Assembly (NCBI GenBank): GCA_017621115.1
Contig: JAGATU010000015.1
Location: forward strand, 1-12,024
Length of the DNA stretch: 12,024 bases
From: Lachnospiraceae bacterium
GTDB lineage: Bacteria; Bacillota_A; Clostridia; Lachnospirales; Lachnospiraceae
Direction of reading: 5' to 3'
The translations under genes were made by a program, and so were the position numbers. The notes below the pieces were generated by a model. It saw only the letters and a program-made list of their open reading frames with translations, ran no database searches and was not told where the DNA came from. Position 1 is the stretch's first letter. Each line of letters begins with the position of its first letter. Positions 1-6,261 of this stretch are shown piece by piece.

Positions 1-828
1 GGCGGCAAGTTTACAATTATCGCAGGTGTATTCTCTATTTTAGCAGTTGTATGCTACTTGTTATGCTACTATTTGACAACAGAACGTGTCAAAGCAGAAC
101 CGGTTGCAAAAGAAGATGGCAAGGGTGATTCTATTGTAGATTTATTCAAGCGTGCATTTACAAACCGTTCTTTACTTTCTATCATCGTTGCATCTATCAT
201 TATGTTACTTTCACAGTTAACCATGCAGCAGATGGCAGGTTATGTATATCCGAACTTCTACAAGAGTGCGGAAGCGCAGTCAGCATCTACTATGTTCATG
301 ATGGGTGGTATGCTTGTAGCAGGTGCTTTGGCAAAACCTCTTGCAACTAAATTTGGTAAAGCAGAAGTAGCAGTTGTATCCAATGTAATGGCTGTTATTG
401 TTAATATCGTATTATTCTTTGTACGTCCTGAAAGCGTATGGGTATATGCAGGATTCCAGTTTGTAGCTTGGTTAGGTCTTGGTGTATTCTCCATGGTTTC
501 ATGGGCACTTATTACAGACGTTATCGACGATATGGAAGTCAAAAACGGTATCCGTGAAGACGGTTCCGTATACGCATTGTATTCTTGGGCACGTAAATTA
601 GGACAGGCAGCAAGTTCCGGTTTATCAGGTGCATTACTTTCTATCATCGGTTATACAGAAGCAACAGCATTTGATCCAACAGTTACACTTGGTATCTTCA
701 ATATTTCCGTTATCGTACCGGCAATCGGATTTGGTGCACTTGCAGCAGTTCTCTGGTTCTGGTATCCATTACACAAGAAAACAGTTGATGCCAATATTGC
801 TGAATTGAAATCAAGACGTGGTGAGTAA
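1..828 (+). CDS. GPH-family sugar/glycoside:cation symporter, C-terminal part (5' end outside window)
   Basis: The frame is open from base 1, so this is the last 275 residues of a membrane transporter; the TTG at 58 is not a credible start. GPH (MelB/UidB-like) symporters are usually about 450-500 aa, so roughly the C-terminal 60% is present. Several hydrophobic helices are visible. The segment SMVSWALITDVIDDMEVKNG followed by IREDGSVYALYSWARKLGQA matches the conserved GPH pattern (Asp-rich loop, then Gly-Arg, then an aromatic-rich helix ending in RKLGQ). The family imports galactosides, glucuronides, xylosides and similar sugars with Na+ or H+ at the cytoplasmic membrane. The GH2 hydrolase begins 27 bases after the stop with no terminator between, so this is likely one operon in which imported glycoside is cleaved inside the cell. 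The substrate cannot be read from sequence; beta-galactoside or beta-glucuronide is an inference from the neighbour. Confidence 0.9.
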   Translation, partial: GGKFTIIAGVFSILAVVCYLLCYYLTTERVKAEPVAKEDGKGDSIVDLFKRAFTNRSLLSIIVASIIMLLSQLTMQQMAGYVYPNFYKSAEAQSASTMFMMGGMLVAGALAKPLATKFGKAEVAVVSNVMAVIVNIVLFFVRPESVWVYAGFQFVAWLGLGVFSMVSWALITDVIDDMEVKNGIREDGSVYALYSWARKLGQAASSGLSGALLSIIGYTEATAFDPTVTLGIFNISVIVPAIGFGALAAVLWFWYPLHKKTVDANIAELKSRRGE

Positions 829-855
829 TATTTTTTCGGATAGGAGTTTAGATTA

Positions 856-3075
856 ATGAGACAGATTATTAATTTTAATAGAAAATGGGCATTTACAAAG
901 ATGGCAGATGCCATTCCTGAAACAATGCCAGCAAAATGGGATATTGTAAATCTCCCTCATTCCTGGAATGCAATTGACGGCCAGGATGGTGACAATGATT
1001 TTTATCGTGGAACATGTTACTATGCAAAACAGTTTATGAAAGCTTCATTACCGGAAGCTGACAGATATTATCTAGAAATCAAAGGTGCTAACTCATCAGC
1101 AGATGTATATGTAAACGGTAAAAACCTTGCACATCATGACGGTGGTTACTCTACATGGAGAGTGGATATTACAGAGGCTCTTGATTTAAATAATTTACTT
1201 GTAATCGCAGTGGATAATGCGGCAAATGAAACAGTTTATCCACAGATGGCTGACTTTACATTCTACGGTGGTATTTACCGTGATGTAAATATCATCGCAG
1301 TATCTGAATCACACTTTGATTTGGACTACTACGGAGGCCCCGGTATTGCAGTAACTCCTGTTATTGAAGGAACAACTGCCAAAGTTGGCGTAGAAGTATA
1401 TGTAACAAACAAAAAAGATGACCAGGTACTTGTATACAGAATTAAAGATGCAGAAGGCAATGTAGTCGGAAGCATCAGTTCTGAAGATACAGCAGCACTT
1501 TTTGAAATTGACAACGTGCATTTATGGCATGGTAGAAAAGACCCATACCTCTATACAGCAGAAGTTGCATTGGTAGAAGGTGAAACAGTAGTAGATGCAG
1601 TATCTACACGTTTCGGTTGCCGTTCATTTGAAATTGATCCTGAAAACGGATTTATCTTAAATGGTGAAGAATATCCGCTCCGTGGTGTATCACGTCATCA
1701 GGACAGATGGGGATTTGGTAATGCATTATTACCGGAACACCATGAAGAAGATATCGAATTAATTTGTGAAATGGGTGCGACAACCATCCGTCTTGCACAT
1801 TACCAGCATGATCAGTATTTCTATGATTTATGTGACGAAAAAGGTCTTGTTATCTGGGCTGAAATTCCTTATATTTCAAAGCATATGCCAACAGGCCGTG
1901 AAAACACAATTTCTCAGATGAAAGAATTGGTTACCCAGAATTACAACCATCCTTCCATTGTTGTTTGGGGACTTTCCAATGAAATTTCAATTGCAGGTTC
2001 TGATGAAGACTTATTAGAAAACCACAAAATTTTAAACGATTTATGTCATGAAATGGATCCGACAAGATTAACAACGATTGCAGCAGTATCTATGTGTCCG
2101 TTAACAGACCCATACCTTCAGATTCCTGATGTGGTTTCTTATAATCATTACTTCGGATGGTATGGTGGTGATACATCCATGAACGGTCCTTGGTTTGATA
2201 ATTTCCATGCAACCTATCCAAACATTCCGATTGGATGCAGCGAATACGGTTGTGAGGCTCTTAACTGGCATTCTTCCGAACCTTTCAAGGGTGATTATAC
2301 AGAAGAATATCAGGCATATTACCATGAAGAACTTATCAAGCAGCTCTTCACAAGAAAATATATGTGGGCTACTCATGTATGGAATATGTTTGACTTTGGT
2401 GCGGATGCCCGTAACGAAGGTGGCGAGAACGGACAGAACCATAAAGGTCTTGTAACATTTGACCGTAAGTATAAAAAGGATTCCTTCTATGCTTACAAGG
2501 CATGGTTATCCGATGACCCATTCGTACACATCTGTGGTAAGAGATATGTGGACCGTGTAGAAGATACAACTAAGGTTACCGTATACTCTAACCAGCCGGA
2601 AGTAGAACTCTTTGCAAATGGTGTAAGCCTTGGTAAACAGACAAGTGATGTTCATTTCTTCTACTTCGATGTACCAAATGCAGGAGAGACGGAATTAAAG
2701 GCTGTTGCAGGTGAATGCACAGACGAAAGCCTTATCCGCAAGGTAGAAGTATTTAACGAAGATTACAGATTAAAAGAAGAGGGAGCAATCTTAAACTGGT
2801 TTGATATTGATGCTCCGGAAGGATACTTCTCATTAAATGATAAGATGTCAGATATCATCATGAATCCTGCAGGTCAGGCACTCTTTGGCCAGCTTATGGG
2901 AGGCATGGCAGGCAAGAAAGCTATGGGCTTTGAAATTAACGAAAGCATGATGGCTATGATGGGCGGATTTACAATGCTTCGTCTCATCACTCTTGCAGGC
3001 GGTATGATGGATATGAAGTTTACCAAAGAACAACTTCTTGGATTAAACGCACAGTTAAATCAGATCAAGAAATAA
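856..3075 (+). CDS. Glycoside hydrolase family 2 (beta-galactosidase/beta-glucuronidase-like) with Met-rich C-terminal tail
   Basis: A 739-aa GH2 enzyme. It has an N-terminal jelly-roll sugar-binding domain (about 1-150, including NLPHSWNAIDGQDGDNDFYRG), an Ig-like domain (about 155-255) and a TIM barrel (about 260-550). The acid/base glutamate is seen in NHPSIVVWGLSNE (E376) and the nucleophile in CSEYG (E463). The stretch WNMFDFGADARNEGGENGQN, then KGLVTFDRKYKKD, is typical of bacterial GH2 enzymes. A second beta domain follows (about 565-635). The last 85 residues (about 655-739) are extra: a helical, Met-rich tail with 13 Met between residues 664 and 720, ending LNAQLNQIKK. There is no signal peptide, so the enzyme is cytoplasmic. 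AGGAG at 842-846 lies 9 bases before ATG 856. With the upstream symporter it forms an uptake-and-cleavage operon. The exact sugar specificity (galactoside, glucuronide or other) is not resolved. Confidence 0.93.
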   Translation: MRQIINFNRKWAFTKMADAIPETMPAKWDIVNLPHSWNAIDGQDGDNDFYRGTCYYAKQFMKASLPEADRYYLEIKGANSSADVYVNGKNLAHHDGGYSTWRVDITEALDLNNLLVIAVDNAANETVYPQMADFTFYGGIYRDVNIIAVSESHFDLDYYGGPGIAVTPVIEGTTAKVGVEVYVTNKKDDQVLVYRIKDAEGNVVGSISSEDTAALFEIDNVHLWHGRKDPYLYTAEVALVEGETVVDAVSTRFGCRSFEIDPENGFILNGEEYPLRGVSRHQDRWGFGNALLPEHHEEDIELICEMGATTIRLAHYQHDQYFYDLCDEKGLVIWAEIPYISKHMPTGRENTISQMKELVTQNYNHPSIVVWGLSNEISIAGSDEDLLENHKILNDLCHEMDPTRLTTIAAVSMCPLTDPYLQIPDVVSYNHYFGWYGGDTSMNGPWFDNFHATYPNIPIGCSEYGCEALNWHSSEPFKGDYTEEYQAYYHEELIKQLFTRKYMWATHVWNMFDFGADARNEGGENGQNHKGLVTFDRKYKKDSFYAYKAWLSDDPFVHICGKRYVDRVEDTTKVTVYSNQPEVELFANGVSLGKQTSDVHFFYFDVPNAGETELKAVAGECTDESLIRKVEVFNEDYRLKEEGAILNWFDIDAPEGYFSLNDKMSDIIMNPAGQALFGQLMGGMAGKKAMGFEINESMMAMMGGFTMLRLITLAGGMMDMKFTKEQLLGLNAQLNQIKK

Positions 3076-3112
3076 TTATTAAGATGTTTTGTTTCTAAAA
3101 TAATTATGGAAT

Positions 3113-3168
3113 AAAAAAGAATCCTGTCATATAATCAATGTAGTTGATTTGTGACGGGATTCTTTTTA
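3113..3168 (+). terminator. Rho-independent terminator after the GH2 gene
   Basis: The arms GAATCCTGTCA (3119-3129) and TGACGGGATTC (3152-3162) pair over 11 bp with one G-U pair. An inner stem AATCAA/TTGATT lies in the loop. The hairpin is followed by TTTTT (3163-3167) and preceded by an A-run (3113-3118), so it could work in both directions. It ends the symporter-GH2 operon. Confidence 0.85.
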
Positions 3169-3172
3169 TATT
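3144..3172 (+). promoter_or_regulatory. Putative sigma-A promoter for the 100-aa gene, overlapping the preceding terminator
   Basis: TTGATT (3144-3149), a 17-base spacer and TATATT (3167-3172) fit the -35/-10 consensus well. The predicted start near 3179 leaves a leader of about 40 bases before ATG 3220. The -35 box sits in the terminator loop, and the spacer covers its 3' arm and T-tract. This is the only good promoter I see for the downstream gene. Confidence 0.5.
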
Positions 3173-3219
3173 AGAATTCAATCTATGACAGATAAGAGGA
3201 ATAAGATTGCGGAGGTTAT

Positions 3220-3522
3220 ATGAAGTTTGTTTATGAGCCGGAATTAATAGAATATATGAACGAAAAAGGGCACAAGAATATCATTGTGGAACTGGTTCAG
3301 ATTAATAACTCAGAGATTGAGATTGCGGAATTGCATGTTTATTTTGTAGATGAGAGACAGACTGAGATTTTTAAGACCAAGAAACAGTATTCCGGTGTAA
3401 CTACCGAGATGGGAGAGGTTCTTTTACCACATTTTAAACTGACATTTGATGATGAAGTAGTATTTGGGCTCAAGAAGTTCTGGTTTTTCAAGTCAATTTC
3501 ATATAAAGGGATTAAGATATAA
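3220..3522 (+). CDS. Hypothetical 100-aa protein, possible cysteine-less relative of the CC/Se-motif (HesB-like) family
   Basis: A small soluble protein with no signal peptide or membrane segment. GGAGG at 3211-3215 lies just before ATG 3220, so the start is well supported. The opening (MKFVYEPELIEYMNEKGHKN) and the closing KKFWFFKSISYKGIKI recall small clostridial proteins annotated as CC/Se-motif (seleno)proteins. Those begin with a helix ending in a G-K turn and finish with an F/L-W-F-K-S-hydrophobic-G-I segment. The defining Cys-Cys or Cys-Sec motif is absent: the protein contains no cysteine, and no in-frame TGA interrupts it. If the relationship is right, metal or redox chemistry has been lost. 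The family link is from remembered patterns only and is tentative. The gene stands alone between two hairpin terminators. Confidence 0.75.
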   Translation: MKFVYEPELIEYMNEKGHKNIIVELVQINNSEIEIAELHVYFVDERQTEIFKTKKQYSGVTTEMGEVLLPHFKLTFDDEVVFGLKKFWFFKSISYKGIKI

Positions 3523-3538
3523 TGAGATAAGTATTAAG

Positions 3539-3570
3539 AAGGCCATCTGTCATATGACAGATGGCCTTTT
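3539..3570. terminator. Terminator hairpin between convergent genes
   Basis: A perfect 30-base palindrome (3539-3568) centred on GTCATATGAC, with arms AAGGCCATCTGTC and GACAGATGGCCTT. It is followed by TTTT (3567-3570) on the plus strand. It lies 16 bases after the plus-strand stop and 11 bases beyond the stop of the minus-strand gene, so it can serve both. The minus-strand T-tract is weaker (TTCTT). Confidence 0.85.
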
Positions 3571-3579
3571 ATGAATATA

Positions 3580-4041
3580 TTATATTTCATTTGTGTCTTT
3601 TGAAGATAATAATTCATCAGCGGTTGTTTTCATAATCAGATATAACGGCCGATACAGTTCTTCCAGACCGATATAACGGGCATAGCGGAATGTAACGTTT
3701 TCAATCTCCAGTTTAATCTTGGCATTTACATCTTCATCACTGATGGAACCGAAGCCAAAAATAGAAGAAGAGTAGTTTCGGTCCGTCTTGTATACATGAA
3801 TGAATTCTTTGGCAAATTTTTGCCATTCCTCTTCAAGTTTCTGTTTATCTTCTGCGGAAGCCGTCTGATAGTCAGTCAGATACAATCCCTGTGCGTATTT
3901 GGTATATTCTTTGGCTGCCCGTTTCCTGAGAATAATTGCGGAATCATTGTTAGCCTGAATATTTGCCATGACCCAGGAACGGAAGAAATTATCGATTTTC
4001 TGCCCTTTTTTATCTGTAGTATAGCGCTGTATCTGTATCAT
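3580..4041 (-). CDS. Hypothetical 153-aa protein, DUF6553-like (tentative)
   Basis: A soluble, charged, mostly helical protein with no signal peptide or membrane segment. The first 80 residues are rich in Lys, Glu, Ala and Gln (for example SAEDKQKLEEEWQKFAKEFI). They are followed by a compact core YSSSIFGFGSISDEDVNAKI, then EIENVTFRYARYIGLEELYRPL. This layout (an F-I-H/D segment, then S-x-FGFG, a KI..EIE..T helix and a GLEE/D helix) resembles Lachnospiraceae proteins grouped as DUF6553; I recall that family only approximately and its function is unknown. The start is supported by GGAGG (complement of 4047-4051), 5 bases before the ATG, and by a good promoter upstream. The gene is monocistronic and divergent from the COG2426 gene. 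No function is assigned. Confidence 0.8.
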   Translation of the reverse strand: MIQIQRYTTDKKGQKIDNFFRSWVMANIQANNDSAIILRKRAAKEYTKYAQGLYLTDYQTASAEDKQKLEEEWQKFAKEFIHVYKTDRNYSSSIFGFGSISDEDVNAKIKLEIENVTFRYARYIGLEELYRPLYLIMKTTADELLSSKDTNEI

Positions 4042-4061
4042 ATATACCTCCGATTTCCCTA

Positions 4062-4090
4062 AGTATAATCTTCGTGTCGGATTTTGTAAA
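4062..4090 (-). promoter_or_regulatory. Sigma-A promoter for the 153-aa minus-strand gene
   Basis: Read on the minus strand: TTTACA (4090-4085), a 17-base spacer, then TATACT (4067-4062), close to consensus at ideal spacing. The ribosome-binding site and ATG 4041 follow within about 25 bases. Confidence 0.7.
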
Positions 4091-4117
4091 GAATCGGTTA
4101 AGAAATAAGTAAAGCCA

Positions 4118-4146
4118 TTGCCAAAAGGGAAGAGGGATGATACAAT
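4118..4146 (+). promoter_or_regulatory. Sigma-A promoter for the COG2426 membrane protein gene
   Basis: TTGCCA (4118-4123), a 17-base spacer, then TACAAT (4141-4146). The predicted start is near 4153, about 42 bases before ATG 4195. It is back-to-back with the minus-strand promoter, with 27 bases between the two -35 boxes. Confidence 0.7.
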
Positions 4147-4194
4147 ACCGAAAGTGTTTGAGAAAAATGTTGAAATTTGAAAGGAAAATCACAC

Positions 4195-4659
4195 ATGTTT
4201 AAAGAGTATTTATTGGCGTTTATTATATCCATGGTTCCGCTTATTGAACTTAGAGGGGCCATTCCCTATGCGATTCTTTGGGGATTACCGGTAATCCCAT
4301 CCTACATCGTTTGTATCATTGGTAATATGCTTCCGGTACCGTTTATTTTCTTCTTTGCAAGAAAAGTATTGGTATGGGGTGCAGACAAGCCGGTTATTGG
4401 TAAATTCTTTACCTTCTGTTTGAAAAAGGGAGAAGCAGGCGGTAAGAAATTACAGGAAAAAGCAGGTGGCGGATTGTACATTGCATTGTTGCTTTTCGTA
4501 GGTATTCCGCTTCCGGGAACAGGTGCTTGGACAGGGACTTTGGCAGCCAGCATCTTAGATATGGATTTTAAGAAGAGTGTACTTGCAGTTGTAGCCGGTG
4601 TCATTCTTGCCGGAATCATCATGGGCTGTGGCGCCGGATTGGTGAAATTGTTTATATAG
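4195..4659 (+). CDS. COG2426 / small multidrug export-like integral membrane protein
   Basis: A 154-aa very hydrophobic protein with about four to five membrane segments. Family-type motifs are ELRGAIPYAI near residue 17 and PLPGTGAWTGTLAAS in the second half; these ELRGAIP and P-G-T-G-AW-G signatures mark the COG2426 / Sm_multidrug_ex (PF06695) family. Despite the name, a transport function for the family is not well established. A TTG at 4177 in the same frame would add six residues, but AAAGGA at 4180-4185 lies 9 bases before ATG 4195, so the ATG is preferred. The gene has its own promoter and is followed by a bidirectional terminator, so it is probably monocistronic. Confidence 0.9.
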   Translation: MFKEYLLAFIISMVPLIELRGAIPYAILWGLPVIPSYIVCIIGNMLPVPFIFFFARKVLVWGADKPVIGKFFTFCLKKGEAGGKKLQEKAGGGLYIALLLFVGIPLPGTGAWTGTLAASILDMDFKKSVLAVVAGVILAGIIMGCGAGLVKLFI

Positions 4660-4672
4660 GGATTTAAGATAT

Positions 4673-4707
4673 AAAAACCTGTATTGTCAATGACAGTACA
4701 GGTTTTT
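4673..4707. terminator. Bidirectional terminator between the COG2426 gene and apbE
   Basis: The arms AAAAACCTGTATTGTCA (4673-4689) and TGACAGTACAGGTTTTT (4691-4707) pair nearly perfectly (one G-U pair), with A and T runs at the outer ends giving a U-tract in either direction. The convergent stops are at 4659 and 4711. Confidence 0.88.
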
Positions 4708-4710
4708 ATA

Positions 4711-5745
4711 TTACTTCTTATCTAACTTATACTTCTCCTCAAACCCCTCCGTATAATGATACTCCCTGTCATCCGTAATAAAGAAACCGTCCGCATCATC
4801 CAGAGATTCCAACAGTTCCATTCCTTTTTCAAGACCGAGTGAGAAGCAAGTCGTACTGAGTGCGTCTGCGTCCGTAGAGGAAGAACTAATAATAGTAACT
4901 GCAGTCAGACCATTTTCAATCGGATAGCCGGTATTTTTATCCAAAATATGGTGATAGAACTCGCCGTCCTTTTTAAAATATCTCTCATAGGTACCGCTGG
5001 TAACAACCGATGTATCCGAAATAGAAACAACAGCCGCCGGATCACCGTCCACATCAAAGGGCTTCTCAATACCGATTTTAAAGGCGCCGGTTTCTTTTTC
5101 GCCGATGCAGAGGACATTACCACCAAGATAAATAAGGGCGGAGTTTACACCTTTCGAAATCAAATATTCTTTCATCTTATCAGCAATATATCCCTTTGCA
5201 ATGGCTCCAAGGTCAATCCCCATGCCTTTATTAACAAAAGCTACTTCATTAGGGGCACGAAGATGGACATCTTCACTTTTCAGGAAAGGTAAAACAGTAT
5301 CAATATGTGCATTATCAGGAACCATATTCATTCCGTCCGTAAAGTTCCAAATCGATGTCAGAGGTTCCATTGCAATGCAGAAAGCATCGTCAGACAGTTC
5401 GCTATACTTTTTCCCAACTGAAATCACCTCATACAATTCATCCGAAACAGTGTAGTAACCGTCCGCAGATTGCTTTAACATTCCATGATTCAACTTATAC
5501 AATTCGCTTTCCGGATTGGTACGGCTGAAAATCATTTCGTATTTATCACAAAGAGCTATACACTCATCAAGCAAAGCGGTGTCGGTAGAGTCGTATATGG
5601 TAACTGTAACGTAGGTATTCAATTTATAGTCGGTAACGGTAATCGGCTCATTTTGTGAGGCAGTAAAGGCATAGCGGTTAAAAAAGAAAATCACGGTAGC
5701 CAAAAACAACAATAGCGCAATTACTGAATAGATTCGTTGTTTCAT
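4711..5745 (-). CDS. apbE: FAD:protein FMN transferase (ApbE family), membrane-anchored
   Basis: A 344-aa protein in the normal ApbE size range. An N-terminal membrane helix (about 7-23) without a lipobox Cys suggests an uncleaved anchor holding the enzyme outside the membrane. Family motifs are present: KLNTYVTVTIYD (41-52), GIDLGAIAKGYIADK (D178, K184), YLGGNVLCIG (206-215), HHILDKNTGYP (265-275), and the Mg-binding segment TDADALSTT (D294, T298). ApbE proteins split FAD and attach FMN covalently to a Thr of target proteins (motif like S/T-G-A-T/S), for example in Rnf/Nqr subunits or extracytosolic FMN-binding proteins. No such acceptor motif was found in the window, so the target lies elsewhere. 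GAGGAAAAG precedes the ATG at normal distance. The gene is divergent from the NusG_II/Gx pair, a combination that also occurs in flavin-based electron-transfer loci. Confidence 0.93.
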   Translation of the reverse strand: MKQRIYSVIALLLFLATVIFFFNRYAFTASQNEPITVTDYKLNTYVTVTIYDSTDTALLDECIALCDKYEMIFSRTNPESELYKLNHGMLKQSADGYYTVSDELYEVISVGKKYSELSDDAFCIAMEPLTSIWNFTDGMNMVPDNAHIDTVLPFLKSEDVHLRAPNEVAFVNKGMGIDLGAIAKGYIADKMKEYLISKGVNSALIYLGGNVLCIGEKETGAFKIGIEKPFDVDGDPAAVVSISDTSVVTSGTYERYFKKDGEFYHHILDKNTGYPIENGLTAVTIISSSSTDADALSTTCFSLGLEKGMELLESLDDADGFFITDDREYHYTEGFEEKYKLDKK

Positions 5746-5782
5746 AAAGTCTTTTCCTCATATTTGTTTCGAATTAAATTTT

Positions 5783-5820
5783 ATCATGTCATTTCATGGA
5801 ATTCCATAGCGAAATATGAT
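5783..5820. promoter_or_regulatory. 38-bp interrupted dyad between apbE and the NusG_II gene (candidate operator)
   Basis: The core is the perfect 12-base palindrome ATGGAATTCCAT (5796-5807). Outer matching arms are ATTTC (5791-5795) with GAAAT (5811-5815), and ATCAT (5783-5787) with ATGAT (5816-5820); three-base offsets on each side keep both halves 19 bases long. It covers the place where the -35 regions of both divergent genes should lie. Possible -10 boxes are TATGAT (5815-5820, plus) and TAAAAT on the minus strand near 5780. There is no T-tract, so it is not a terminator. An operator role is inference. Confidence 0.45.
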
Positions 5821-5868
5821 ATTCTAAAAGGCAAAGCATGATGATGTGATTAGGGAAGATTTTGTTGT

Positions 5869-6252
5869 ATGGATGAAAAGAAAAAGGAGCGTAATGACCG
5901 GATATTAATAGCGGGAATTATCGTATCAGCCATTTTGTTAACAATTACTTTTTTGCTCAAGGGAAGCAGTGTCGGTACAACAGTAGTTGTTTCGGTTGAC
6001 GGAGAGGAATATGGTAGGTATTCCCTGTTAAAAGAGCAGGTAGTACAAATTGGTGATACCAATACATTAGTGATTCATAATCATGAAGCGGACATGTTAT
6101 TTGCAGATTGCCCGGACCAGATATGTGTGAAGCACATGCCGATATCCGGTACCGATGAGAATATTATTTGTCTGCCGAATAAGGTGGTTGTTACGATTGA
6201 AGATATTTACGGAAAAAATCAAGAAGCGGAACTGGATGCTGTTGTAAAATAG
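5869..6252 (+). CDS. NusG domain II-containing, membrane-anchored extracytosolic protein (EetA-like)
   Basis: A 127-aa protein with a charged cytoplasmic start (MDEKKKERNDR), one membrane helix (about 12-31), and a compact beta-rich outer domain. The signature is ADCPDQICVKHMPIS, then ENIICLPNKVVV, with three cysteines (C81, C86, C101). This matches the NusG_II family (PF07009), in which C-P-D-x-x-C and the later C-L-P-N-K are conserved. The domain is named after an insert in some NusG proteins, but this is not a transcription factor. Members sit beside Gx-transporter proteins and ApbE, and in Gram-positive electron-transfer loci the equivalent is EetA, to my recollection. AGGGAAG at 5852-5858 is a moderate ribosome-binding site for ATG 5869. 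The downstream gene starts 9 bases after the stop. The biochemical role is unknown. Confidence 0.88.
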   Translation: MDEKKKERNDRILIAGIIVSAILLTITFLLKGSSVGTTVVVSVDGEEYGRYSLLKEQVVQIGDTNTLVIHNHEADMLFADCPDQICVKHMPISGTDENIICLPNKVVVTIEDIYGKNQEAELDAVVK

Positions 6253-6261
6253 GAGGCATAT

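Noticed and set aside
2101..2569. Overlapping antisense reading frames inside the GH2 gene
   Set aside because: They have no ribosome-binding sites, low-complexity composition and no recognisable domains; they mirror the codon pattern of the real gene.
4177..4194. TTG start for the COG2426 protein
   Set aside because: It would place AAAGGA inside the coding region; the ATG at 4195 has that site at correct spacing and begins with the family-typical MFKEYLLAF.
5746..5868. FMN riboswitch upstream of the flavin-related genes
   Set aside because: The gap is too short and lacks the conserved multi-helix RFN sequence; only the DNA dyad is seen.
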